Origin: an archaeon 13_2_20CM_2_53_6
Lineage (GTDB): Archaea > Thermoproteota > Bathyarchaeia > 40CM-2-53-6
Direction: 5' to 3'
Assembly (NCBI GenBank): GCA_001915065.1
Contig: MNDT01000053.1
Location: 1 to 33,059, forward strand
DNA: 33,059 nucleotides
Part shown: positions 26,281-33,059 of the stretch, piece by piece
Position numbering within the stretch: the stretch's first letter is position 1
How the letters are laid out: every line of letters starts with the position of its first letter
Position numbers and translations under genes: made by a program
The notes under the pieces: model-generated
The model's database searches: none
What the model saw: only the letters and a program-made list of their open reading frames with translations
Told to the model about the DNA's origin: nothing

Positions 26281-26705
26281 CGAGGGACCTGAGTCGAGGC
26301 CAAATGGCCGGAGAGCTCCAACGCTTCTAGTATCTTTGCTCTCAGCTCGTCATAGCTCGGAAGCTTGCTGAATAGCTTCTTTCCCTGAATCAATATGCAA
26401 GGGGTCTTCAGGATTCGGTGTCTGATCGATAACCAGACGCCTTGCGGCGATGCAGAGTCCACTGGGTCGAATACTACCCTGCCGTCGAACTCTGCCTTGA
26501 GCTTCTGGGCGATCTCTGAGAGCTGGAAGTATTGTTTCTTGACATCTTCCGGGTAGCCTTCCAGCTGTTCCGAGTAGGGAGCCATGCCGGTCGCGTGCAT
26601 TACCTGCATACAGTGTTGGCAGTGAGCGAAGAGCGTGGGCATGATGCCGACAAAAGTAACCTTCAAGGGACCACCGCCCCGTGAAGAGTATTGGCCTGAT
26701 CTCAC
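26277..26705 (-). CDS. Thioredoxin-fold protein
   Basis: The 142-aa protein has LKVTFVGIMPTLFAHCQHCMQVM, a strand plus CxxC pattern (CQHC) of the thioredoxin fold, with VVFDPVDSASPQGVWLSIRHRILKTPCILIQGKKLFSKLPSYDELRAKI forming the second half, including the cis-proline (TPCILI). It may act in thiol redox or as a thiol-dependent subunit. The GTG at 26705 is about 27 nt from a TATA element on the minus strand, so the gene is probably leaderless; TTG 26666 is a possible alternative. Confidence 0.65.
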   Translation of the reverse strand: MRSGQYSSRGGGPLKVTFVGIMPTLFAHCQHCMQVMHATGMAPYSEQLEGYPEDVKKQYFQLSEIAQKLKAEFDGRVVFDPVDSASPQGVWLSIRHRILKTPCILIQGKKLFSKLPSYDELRAKILEALELSGHLASTQVPR

Positions 26706-26725
26706 ACTATTCGTTTCTTCGGTCC

Positions 26726-26737
26726 GCGATATAAGTG
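26726..26737 (-). promoter_or_regulatory. TATA box of the thioredoxin-like gene
   Basis: CACTTATATCGC on the minus strand is centred about 27 nt upstream of GTG 26705, supporting leaderless transcription from that codon. Confidence 0.45.
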
Positions 26738-26883
26738 CTCATCACGATACGCGATCTGGCTGTACCTTGGTCGAGTGAGAATCTGAGAATGATGATAACG
26801 CGCCGTGGCGTGGACGTAAGGGTACGGTTTCTTTCGGAGGCGATAGTTACTGCTTAATACATGACGGATTCTACATTCTGCTC

Positions 26884-27027
26884 ATGCCTGATCAGAGCGG
26901 CAACTGGAAGATTCGAGTGAAGAAGGGGAGCTATGAGGTAGAAGTTGAGGGTCCAACTCCCGAGCGTGTGGAAAGGATGTTTGATGAACTCGTGAAGAAA
27001 TATATGAAGAGAATCGCCAAGCCGTAG
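26884..27027 (+). CDS. 47-aa conserved-looking protein (not in ORF track)
   Basis: ATG 26884 to TAG 27027 encodes MPDQSGNWKIRVKKGSYEVE, then VEGPTPERVERMFDELVKKYMKRIAKP. The strand-turn-strand-helix pattern (WKIRVKKGSYEVEVEG, then an amphipathic helix) resembles short archaeal proteins or domains with KGDFEVEVEG. A TATA-like TGCTTAATAC centres about 28 nt upstream, the spacing of a leaderless gene. It is shorter than the 60-aa cutoff and the track shows only a shadow on the other strand. Confidence 0.65.
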   Translation: MPDQSGNWKIRVKKGSYEVEVEGPTPERVERMFDELVKKYMKRIAKP

Positions 27028-27182
27028 CCTGTGCATTATTGGGCCGGCATGGCCCTTCGAATCGTCATGTCTACGAGGCTACTCCGGACCAGAACCCTTC
27101 CATTATGTAGTTTCTAGTTTGTAGAGACGAGGCTTTCGGTCCAGTCTACTGATTCTCCACACGCAGGTACACGGAGTCAGCA

Positions 27183-27193
27183 CTGTTTATCTT
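27183..27193 (+). promoter_or_regulatory. TATA-like element before the DUF47 gene
   Basis: CTGTTTATCTT sits about 38 nt before ATG 27226, giving a leader of about 10 nt. Confidence 0.35.
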
Positions 27194-27225
27194 CCTCTGT
27201 TACGACCTAGTCGGCCTAGATTCGA

Positions 27226-27852
27226 ATGGTGCTTAGAGAACTCCTCATCCCTAGAGAGAAGATCTTCTTCCAGCTCTTGGAGCAGGAATCCAAGAACGTG
27301 CTCGCAGGGGCCCATGCACTGAATGATCTCATCCAGAACTTCGACCGGTTGGCTGAGAAGCGGAACAAGATAAAAGACATTGAGCATGACGGGGACAACA
27401 TCGTTCATTCCATCTGGGACCATCTGGTCAAGACGTTCATCACTCCCATCGACAGAGAGGATATCAGCAAACTCGCCTCCCTCTACGATGATGTTCTCGA
27501 CTACATCGAGGCAGTCGCCAACCGTCTGTACCTGTACGAGGTCCGCTCTCCAACCGAACCCATGAAGAGGTTTACGGATATAGTGGTAAAGTCCGTGCAG
27601 GAGATCGACTTCGCCTTTGCGAGCATTCAGAAGATCAAGGCGCCCGAGGTGGAGAGCAGGATCATCGAAGTGGACAGGTTAGAGAATGAGGCTGATGTGG
27701 TACTCAACGAGTCAGTCGCAGCACTTTTCAAGACCAATGATGCGATAGCGATCATCAAGCTGAAGGAGATCTATGAGCTGATGGAGACGATCACGGACAA
27801 GTGTGAGGACGTTGTGCAGGTGATCCGCGACATCATTCTCGAATACTCCTAA
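27226..27852 (+). CDS. DUF47/PhoU-like phosphate transport regulator
   Basis: The 208-aa all-helical protein has the DUF47 (PhoU-related) pattern: FFQLLEQESKNVLAGAHAL, IEHDGDNIVHSIWDHLVKTFITPIDREDI and DLL/ENEAD segments, ending ELMETITDKCEDVVQVIRDIILEYS. It regulates or gates the adjacent low-affinity phosphate transporter (13 nt downstream), a widely conserved gene pair. No PstSCAB is in the window. Confidence 0.9.
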   Translation: MVLRELLIPREKIFFQLLEQESKNVLAGAHALNDLIQNFDRLAEKRNKIKDIEHDGDNIVHSIWDHLVKTFITPIDREDISKLASLYDDVLDYIEAVANRLYLYEVRSPTEPMKRFTDIVVKSVQEIDFAFASIQKIKAPEVESRIIEVDRLENEADVVLNESVAALFKTNDAIAIIKLKEIYELMETITDKCEDVVQVIRDIILEYS

Positions 27853-27865
27853 CCGAGAAAACCCG

Positions 27866-28879
27866 ATGTCGACGGTAATAGTTCCCTTCGCGATAGTTGT
27901 ACTGGTCGTTATTGTCGCCCTGTTTTTCGATTTCATGAACGGCTTTCATGACGCCGCCAACTCGATAGCAACCGTAGTCTCAACCCGGGTCCTTACGCCT
28001 AGACTAGCAGTGCTCTGGGCCGCCTTCTTCAACTTCGTCGCCGCCTTCCTCTTCGGTGTAAACGTTGCTTCTACAATCGGAAAGGGGACGATCGATCCGA
28101 GTATCGTGACAGCCTGGCTTCTCCTAGCAACCCTGCTAGGCGCGACCGCCTGGGACATCATAACTTGGTGGTTCGGCCTACCCACGAGCTCTTCACACGC
28201 GCTAGTCGGCGGGCTCATCGGGGCAGGCGTCGTAAAGGGAGGATGGGGAGTAGTTCAAGTTGCGGGAGTGAACAAGATACTCCTCTTCATCATCCTCTCT
28301 CCACTCATCGGCCTATTGGCCGCGATAGGCCTCGTCCTTTTGACGGCTCGAATCGGAATGCATTTCCACCGTTCAACAGCGGACCACGCTTTCCGTCGCC
28401 TCCAACTCGTATCCGCAGCCCTCTACAGTCTGGGACACGGAACGAATGATGCTCAAAAGACGATGGGCATCATCGCCGCACTACTTTTCGCGCAAGGTAT
28501 CCTAGGCCCGAGCTTCTACGTTCCGTACTACGTCATAATAATGGCTGGAGTCGCCATGGGCTTGGGAACATGGTTTGGAGGCTGGAGAATAGTCCGGACT
28601 ATGGGCATGAAGATAACAAAGCTCCACCCTTTCGGCGGCTTCAGCGCCGAGACCGCGGCGGCATCTACCCTCTTCGCCACCGCATCTCTGGGCATTCCGG
28701 TGAGTACGACTCACACGATCGCGGGAGCCATAATGGGCGTTGGTGCCACTAGACGACTGTCAGCGGTAAGATGGGGAGTGGCAAGGAGAATAGTCTACGC
28801 ATGGGTCTTGACAATACCAGCAGCGGCCGCGATCGCAGCACTCCTTTACTCTCTCCTGTCCCTTGTAGGGTTGAGATAG
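27866..28879 (+). CDS. PiT-family inorganic phosphate transporter
   Basis: The 337-aa protein has two copies of the PiT signature: FDFMNGFHDAANSIATVVSTRVL near the start and GHGTNDAQKTMGI in the middle, with SSSHALVGGLIGAGV and STTHTIAGAIMGVGA as the paired helical hairpins. It imports phosphate (or metal-phosphate) with H+ or Na+. It is co-transcribed with the DUF47 gene. Confidence 0.95.
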   Translation: MSTVIVPFAIVVLVVIVALFFDFMNGFHDAANSIATVVSTRVLTPRLAVLWAAFFNFVAAFLFGVNVASTIGKGTIDPSIVTAWLLLATLLGATAWDIITWWFGLPTSSSHALVGGLIGAGVVKGGWGVVQVAGVNKILLFIILSPLIGLLAAIGLVLLTARIGMHFHRSTADHAFRRLQLVSAALYSLGHGTNDAQKTMGIIAALLFAQGILGPSFYVPYYVIIMAGVAMGLGTWFGGWRIVRTMGMKITKLHPFGGFSAETAAASTLFATASLGIPVSTTHTIAGAIMGVGATRRLSAVRWGVARRIVYAWVLTIPAAAAIAALLYSLLSLVGLR

Positions 28880-28941
28880 AGAGAAGTCCGGGCGGTAGCG
28901 AATCCGAGCGGAAGAGGTTACGGGATTCCGCGCAGGTCAAT

Positions 28942-28951
28942 CATATTATAC
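28942..28951 (+). promoter_or_regulatory. TATA box of the F420-dependent reductase-like gene
   Basis: CATATTATAC lies about 38 nt upstream of ATG 28985, with a predicted leader of roughly 10 nt. Confidence 0.5.
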
Positions 28952-28984
28952 TCGTTCATTGAACCCACGGAAGCAGGTTTAGAG

Positions 28985-29623
28985 ATGAAAGTGGGTATTC
29001 TGGGCAGCGGTGATGTGGGCAAGACCCTGGGTAAGGGATTTGTGAGCCACGGCCACAGTGTCAAGCTGGGATCTCGAACACCTGATAGCGAGAAGCTGAA
29101 GGTCTGGCGGAAGGAGGCTCAAGGAGAGAGCTCGACCGGAACCTTTTCGGAAGCAGCATCCTACGGAGATATGCTAGTCTTTGCCCCGCTAGGATCAGCA
29201 GTTGACGACGTGATCGGTCTAGCGGGCGCCAAGAACTTTGCCGGCAAGATAGTCATTGACACGACGAATGCTCTTGATTTTTCGAAGGGAATGCCCCCGG
29301 GACTTTTCACTGGACTCGCGGATTCTCTCGGTGAGCAGATTCAGCGGAAACTTCCCCAAGCGAAGGTTGTAAAGTGCTTCAACACGGTGCCCAACTCGCG
29401 TATGATCAGCCCTGGCGATAAGACTGCGGAGATGTTGATCTGCGGGAATGATACTGAGGCGAAGCATAAAGTTACTCAGATTCTGAAAGAGTTCGGATGG
29501 GCTGGCGCGATAGACATCGGCGGAATCACTGAAGCCAAGTGGCTGGAGGCTCTCGTGCCATTATGGGTAAGAGCAGCTGTCTCTCTAAACTCGTGGAACG
29601 CCATGTTCAAAGTACTGCACTAG
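28985..29623 (+). CDS. F420-dependent NADP reductase-like / NAD(P)-binding protein
   Basis: The 212-aa protein begins MKVGILGSGDVGKTLGKGF, a Rossmann GxGxxG fold, followed by HGHSVKLGSRTPDSEK (the position that selects NADP) and VVKCFNTVPN. It belongs to the F420-dependent NADP oxidoreductase/NADP-binding family (COG2085 type). Reduction of NADP with F420H2 is possible, but the family has many other dehydrogenases. Start ATG with TATA box about 38 nt upstream. Confidence 0.8.
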   Translation: MKVGILGSGDVGKTLGKGFVSHGHSVKLGSRTPDSEKLKVWRKEAQGESSTGTFSEAASYGDMLVFAPLGSAVDDVIGLAGAKNFAGKIVIDTTNALDFSKGMPPGLFTGLADSLGEQIQRKLPQAKVVKCFNTVPNSRMISPGDKTAEMLICGNDTEAKHKVTQILKEFGWAGAIDIGGITEAKWLEALVPLWVRAAVSLNSWNAMFKVLH

Positions 29624-29773
29624 GAGAATTGGGCTGAAACGATTGACAAATGCTGACAGTTTTTACCTGACACTGGTTCTTGTCGATTAGCCTCAAACAA
29701 CCGACTGGTCTGTGAAAGATAATGATCTTTTCTTGAACCCTCCAGTCACTCACCATCATGACGTAGACGTGAA

Positions 29774-30352
29774 TTGAAGGAAACTCCTGCCAGCAGGTGT
29801 GAGTGGGCGACCTACAGCAACAGTCCGCTCATGATTCACTACCATGATAAGGAATGGGGAGTCCCGGTGCATAACGACAGAATCTTGTTCGAGTTCCTTA
29901 CACTGGAGGGGGCTCAAGCAGGACTCAATTGGCAAACCATTCTCAACAAACGTGAGAACTATCGCAAAGCTTTCCACGCCTTCGACCCCGCGAAGATCGC
30001 GCGCTACAACAAGAAGGATGTCCAACGACTCCTCCATGACTCTGGCATCATACGCAACCGTCTCAAAATCGAGGCGACTATCACAAACGCTAAACAATTC
30101 CTGGAGACGCGGAAAGAATTCGGTTCTTTCGATGGTTACATGTGGCGATTTGTCGGCGGTAGGCCGATCAGGAACGCGGCCAAATCGCTCAGTGAGATTC
30201 CTTCGACTACTAGAGAATCCGATGCTATGAGTAAAGAGCTGCGTAAAAGAGGCTTCAGGTTCGTCGGCCCGACTATCTGCTACGCGTTCATGCAGGCAGT
30301 TGGAATGGTAAACGACCACACTACGAAATGCTTCAGATACAACAGAGTATAG
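29774..30352 (+). CDS. tag: DNA-3-methyladenine glycosylase I
   Basis: The 192-aa protein matches Tag: RCEWATYSNSPLMIHYHDKEWGVPVHND at the start (Cys and His zinc ligands), GLNWQTIL, and NDHTTKCFRY near the end (second His and Cys ligands). It excises 3-methyladenine from DNA in base-excision repair. The start is TTG 29774. A 255-aa ORF covers it on the other strand but is a shadow. Confidence 0.92.
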   Translation: MKETPASRCEWATYSNSPLMIHYHDKEWGVPVHNDRILFEFLTLEGAQAGLNWQTILNKRENYRKAFHAFDPAKIARYNKKDVQRLLHDSGIIRNRLKIEATITNAKQFLETRKEFGSFDGYMWRFVGGRPIRNAAKSLSEIPSTTRESDAMSKELRKRGFRFVGPTICYAFMQAVGMVNDHTTKCFRYNRV

Positions 30353-30530
30353 CCGGAGGCTTCGAATCCCTTTCCCGAGTCTTGTGAAGTCCACGCACTC
30401 ACGGGTCATGAGACTTGTCTTGATGAATGGATCCTGCTGACGAAAGCCGAGGAAAGATGGTAGCATTGCTCCATTCCGTCGATCTCCTCCCAGCATCTCA
30501 GGTCCGTAACGGCGTTCGAGCATACTACAA

Positions 30531-30543
30531 GTCTTATAATACG
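30531..30543 (+). promoter_or_regulatory. TATA box of the cupin gene
   Basis: GTCTTATAATACG is centred about 25 nt before ATG 30562, the classic spacing for a leaderless archaeal gene. Confidence 0.55.
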
Positions 30544-30561
30544 GAATGCTAACGGCGCATC

Positions 30562-30936
30562 ATGCCTTCAGCCAAGATGGAAGTGAAACATCTCAATTCT
30601 CCAGACGAGGTCCGAAAGTTCGAGAAGGGCAAGATCGACCTTGTCAAGATCGGCGGAGCTACTGTGGGCCGAGCACGGTTCGAGCCTGGATGGAAATGGT
30701 CCAAGCATGTGAAGCCGATAGCGAACACGGAGAGCTGCGAGGCACCCCACTTTCAATACCATATATCCGGCGTACTTCACATTGTAATGGATGACGGTAC
30801 CGCGAAGGATGTCGGACCCGGAGAAATATCACTGGTGCCCACGGGCCACGATGCGTGGGTCGTCGGAAATGAGCCAGTCGTCGTAGTCGATTTCCAAGGC
30901 ATGGTGGACTACGCGAGACAATCCTCCAAGAAATAG
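30562..30936 (+). CDS. Cupin-domain protein
   Basis: The 124-aa protein is a single cupin barrel: ARFEPGWKWSKHVKP, HFQYHISGVLHIVMDDG and DVGPGEISLVPTGHDAWVVGNEP. Histidines at WSKHVK, HFQYH and GHDAW suggest a metal site. It could be an enzyme or a small-molecule sensor; the substrate is not known. Leaderless start at ATG 30562. Confidence 0.82.
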   Translation: MPSAKMEVKHLNSPDEVRKFEKGKIDLVKIGGATVGRARFEPGWKWSKHVKPIANTESCEAPHFQYHISGVLHIVMDDGTAKDVGPGEISLVPTGHDAWVVGNEPVVVVDFQGMVDYARQSSKK

Positions 30937-30986
30937 AGCTTCGAAGCACATTCGCCCGACACTAGCCGCATGGACCCGTAGCCTCG

Positions 30987-31005
30987 TCAGGCTTCGTCAG
31001 CCTGA
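30987..31005 (+). terminator. Hairpin after the cupin gene
   Basis: TCAGGCT-TCGTC-AGCCTGA is a 7-bp stem with 5-nt loop, 51 nt after the cupin stop. No T run follows, so it may protect the RNA 3' end rather than end transcription. Confidence 0.3.
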
Positions 31006-31014
31006 GTAGTCAAA

Positions 31015-31071
31015 CAATCATATTTGATTGGCCAATGTTGGTCGGAGTCAGGATCAGTCTAATCATATTTG
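31015..31071 (+). promoter_or_regulatory. Promoter region of the methyltransferase with repeated TATA-like motif
   Basis: AATCATATTTG occurs twice (31016-31026 and 31061-31071). The first copy lies within an inverted repeat CAATC-ATATTT-GATTG (31015-31030). The second copy is about 20 nt from the GTG start at 31088 and probably is the TATA box; the first may be an operator or second promoter. Confidence 0.4.
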
Positions 31072-31087
31072 CAAATAGGAACGCTGG

Positions 31088-31732
31088 GTGGAAAGAATAG
31101 TGAACGATGATCAGGCGCGTCACTCTACCAGTCTGGACCCTTCGATGAAGAAGTCGTCGGACCCTGCGGACATGGTTCTGCGAGAGATCGAGGAGATGGG
31201 CAAGAAATCCTTCATCCCATCAATCGGCCCCCTCAAGGGACGGATACTCGCCGATATCGTCAGAGAGCACAAGCCGAGGCTGATCCTCGAAGTAGGTGCT
31301 CTCTACGGATACTCGGCCATCCTCATCGCCAAGAACAGTCCAGCCCATGCACAAATCACAACTGTCGAGAAAGACCCGAAGAACGCCCGCATTACCCAGG
31401 AAAACGTCGCGCGTGCTGGCCTGGACGACATGATCGAGGTCATTCAGGGAGACGCGATCATAATTCTCCCCGAGCTCCCCGGACCCTTCGACCTAGTATT
31501 CCTGGATGCCGAGAAGATCCAGTACCTAGCGTACTTGAAAGCGATTGAAGCGAAGCTGCACCAGGGCAGCGTCATAGTAGCCGATAACGTAGGCGTATTC
31601 CGTGACCAGATGATGGACTATCTCAACTATGTCAGAACCACCGGCCGATACAGGAGCCGTACAGTAGAGACCCTGCTGGAATTCTCAGAGACAACAAAGG
31701 ACGCAATGGAGATCAGCGAAAAACGATACTAG
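31088..31732 (+). CDS. O-methyltransferase, COMT-like class I
   Basis: The 214-aa protein has the class I SAM fold: PRLILEVGALYGYSAILIAK (motif I), ITTVEKDPKN (acidic ribose-binding loop), IQGDAI, and FDLVFLDAEKIQY. This is the catechol/caffeoyl-CoA-type O-methyltransferase family; the acceptor is unknown. The last part after VADN carries the usual metal-site D/N positions. Start GTG 31088. Confidence 0.82.
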   Translation: MERIVNDDQARHSTSLDPSMKKSSDPADMVLREIEEMGKKSFIPSIGPLKGRILADIVREHKPRLILEVGALYGYSAILIAKNSPAHAQITTVEKDPKNARITQENVARAGLDDMIEVIQGDAIIILPELPGPFDLVFLDAEKIQYLAYLKAIEAKLHQGSVIVADNVGVFRDQMMDYLNYVRTTGRYRSRTVETLLEFSETTKDAMEISEKRY

Positions 31733-32305
31733 AAGATCATTGCCGAGACCCTCGCAGGACCCGAGTCGGGATCTTAAGCTCCACTGCAACATTCCGCTCG
31801 GAGACTACCTGCCAGTCCATCCGACGCGGTTCATCAAGTCCTGAAATCCCCGAAATAGTTGGCGCAAGAGCCGAGACAGGCGCAGAACACGCCCTGATCG
31901 GAAATCCGGGCGGCCGATTTGACCTCGCGCAGTTTTCACGCTGACCTGCACGCTGGCCTCCACGATATCCAAAACGCTCGACCAGCCGATTCTGCGCGAG
32001 AAACAGGAATCAAAGCGCAGACCGGGTTCAACTGGCGGAGACCCCCTCCAGAAAATCTCAAAAGCAGTTGCTCCCCGCGACACAAAGGTGCTCTTTGGGC
32101 GTCCTCCGGAAAGAGAATGATCAGTTTCCATCCATATTCCCATAATGGCAGACAAGCTTTCGGTTGGAATCGATCATGACAGACCCAGCGAATCCTAGAA
32201 TGAGAAATTATTCCACTTTCCCACTATCTCTTCTCTTTCTGTTATCTATTTCTCGACCCCCCCGGGGAGCATACATTCTCTCCAGAAACCCTTCATACTT
32301 TTGAT
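31733..32305. other. Gene-poor spacer
   Basis: No convincing gene is seen. Two overlapping ORFs (31805-32155 minus, 31919-32179 plus) lack start signals and family resemblance. A CCCCCCCGGGG tract lies at 32257-32267. I found no tRNA fold. Confidence 0.5.
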
Positions 32306-32637
32306 GGGTGGCGTGTCGGCCGTAACCCACCTTCTGTTCGTAGCAGCATCTGTCTAATCGGGGAACCCGCGCCTCCGGCGGAGGATCACAGGCGTCTACA
32401 TCCCCTTTCACAGCGCAGCAGGAGCCCGTTTCATCCCGCGTCCAGCCCTCCATCAGGGACGCCCGGGAGAACATCCCATCATCGTCACACGGTACCGGCC
32501 GGGTATCGTTTCTGCGCTCCCACACAGGCTCTCGCCAGACACGTTACGTGTTACGCTTCCGCCATGTGGGTGGAGTTTCCTCAGAACAACGCCGTGTTAT
32601 CGACGCTGTTCTGCGACTGCTCACCGACTCGCCACCC
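32306..32637 (-). ncRNA. rnpB: RNase P RNA (archaeal)
   Basis: The catalytic RNA of RNase P, which trims tRNA 5' ends. The minus-strand RNA begins GGGTGGCGAGTCGG and ends CCGACACGCCACCC, a P1 stem of 13 pairs with one A-A mismatch. P3 is the CAGAACA/TGTTCTG hairpin, followed by conserved GAGGAAAC. P4 forms between AAC-U-CCACC and GGTGG-GTT with the universal bulged U; relative to the usual AAG/CTT both strands have changed together, a covariation that supports the call. AGCAG/CTGCT forms P2. CAGAAACGA, GATGAAACGG and ACAGAAGGTGGGTTACGG match conserved regions. About 332 nt, normal for the family. Confidence 0.93.
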
Positions 32638-32754
32638 AAACCGGAAAACACGAGACCTGCTAATAGACTGATCAGAACAAGCACACAGAATAATCATGAG
32701 AGATGCCGTGTAGATTCCGCCTCAGACGTTGATATCGCTCCGAACGTGGGCTCC

Positions 32755-33059
32755 ACCAGGGACCAGCACCTTGGGCGATTGGGGATCGCGGGCTGAACGT
32801 CTCGACCGAAGTCTCGACGCGTACACCCCGATTCCATCAACCCCATCTTCTGTGGGAGCCCTCGTCCAGTCCGAACACGCTGTCGCCAGCGTGCCAAGTG
32901 GACCGGAATGGTTGCCTATTTTCGGGAGAGGTTTCAGGCTTAGATGCTTTCAGCCCTTATCCTCGATAGCGTGGCGGCCCGGCAGTGCCCTGTCGGACAA
33001 CCGGTAAACTAGAGGCTACGATACCCCGTTCCTCTCGTACTAGGGGCGCCTTCCCCTCA
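32755..33059 (-). rRNA. 23S rRNA, 3' end (cut by window edge)
   Basis: Read on the minus strand, CTAGTACGAGAGGAAC near 33040 is the sarcin-ricin loop, followed by ACCGGTTGTC, GGGCTGAAAGCATCTAAGCCTGAAA and, near the end, AGCCCGCGATCCCCAATCGCC. These are the universal 3'-terminal landmarks of 23S rRNA, with archaeal character. The exact 3' end is estimated within 20 nt. Genes of the 5' part and 16S would lie beyond the right edge. ORFs in this range are shadows. Confidence 0.93.

Noticed and set aside
26781-26850. Possible C/D box sRNA (ATGATGA)
   Set aside because: No D box (CTGA) at a usable distance.
30411-30470. Possible C/D box sRNA (TTGATGA...CTGA)
   Set aside because: Only C and one D-like box; no C' or second D.
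29756-30523. 255-aa minus-strand ORF over the tag gene
   Set aside because: Fully antisense to a clear Tag glycosylase with all zinc ligands; no family resemblance.
32020-32050. GGGTTCAAC segment as a tRNA T-arm
   Set aside because: Flanks do not pair and no acceptor or anticodon arms can be drawn.
32208-32897. ORFs over the right-edge RNA genes
   Set aside because: Lie within RNase P RNA and 23S rRNA.
1-33059. CRISPR arrays, IS elements or integrases
   Set aside because: No regularly spaced repeats, transposase or integrase motifs seen.

Overview
The window is archaeal, most likely from the Thermoproteota (TACK) side and possibly a non-ammonia-oxidising Nitrososphaeria/Thaumarchaeota-like or Bathyarchaeia-like lineage; the phylum is inference. 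Supporting signs are the archaeal-type 23S rRNA 3' end and an archaeal RNase P RNA at the right edge, A/T-rich TATA boxes about 22-35 nt upstream of start codons (leaderless or short-leader genes), many TTG/GTG starts, and archaeal families (Ta0938-like protein, Get3/ArsA-like ATPases, fused indolepyruvate oxidoreductase, DUF47-PiT pair, F420/NADP oxidoreductase family). Genes are packed on both strands with short, often overlapping, convergent ends.

Layout. 1-2.6 kb (+): a thymidylate synthase ThyX carried as two overlapping ORFs, a small helical protein, a haem-oxygenase-like diiron (HDO/CADD/PqqC-type) protein with a zinc-ribbon-like N-terminal extension, and a Ta0938-like zinc protein. 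2.6-7 kb (-): a GtrA-family membrane protein and a very large fused indolepyruvate:ferredoxin oxidoreductase. 7.2-10.8 kb: a CaCA-type cation exchanger, a DedA/VTT membrane protein, and a secreted anchored protein with a degenerate cupredoxin domain. 10.8-13.6 kb (-): an S-component-like membrane protein, a zinc-ribbon protein and hydantoinase B (HyuB), preceded by a leader whose hairpin can pair with the Shine-Dalgarno sequence. 13.6-17.8 kb: small PH-like/membrane proteins, a DEAD-box RNA helicase, and a surface protein broken by at least two frameshifts. 18-21.2 kb: an MFS transporter and a hydantoinase A (HyuA) with an internal deletion and frameshift. 21.3-23.7 kb (+): a three-gene unit of a methionine-rich small protein and two ArsA/Get3-like ATPases. 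23.8-31.7 kb: CstA peptide/pyruvate-type transporter, an unknown membrane-anchored protein, a thioredoxin-like protein, a 47-aa protein missed by the ORF track, DUF47 plus PiT phosphate transport, an F420-dependent NADP reductase-like protein, DNA-3-methyladenine glycosylase I, a cupin and an O-methyltransferase. 31.7-32.3 kb has no convincing gene. 32.3-33.06 kb (-): RNase P RNA directly downstream of the 23S rRNA, which runs off the right edge.

How it fits together. The picture is a heterotroph that handles amino-acid-derived carbon: 2-oxoacid oxidation by the fused oxidoreductase, CstA uptake, hydantoinase/oxoprolinase-type enzymes, and phosphate uptake. The strongest candidate for an undescribed system is the Met-rich protein plus paired Get3-like ATPases, where one paralogue keeps and the other has lost the switch-I aspartate (D58 versus N58). 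Other points worth a second look are the rnpB-23S linkage, the split ThyX next to an HDO enzyme, the S-component leader switch, and the cluster of broken genes (HyuA, surface protein, HDO N-terminus).
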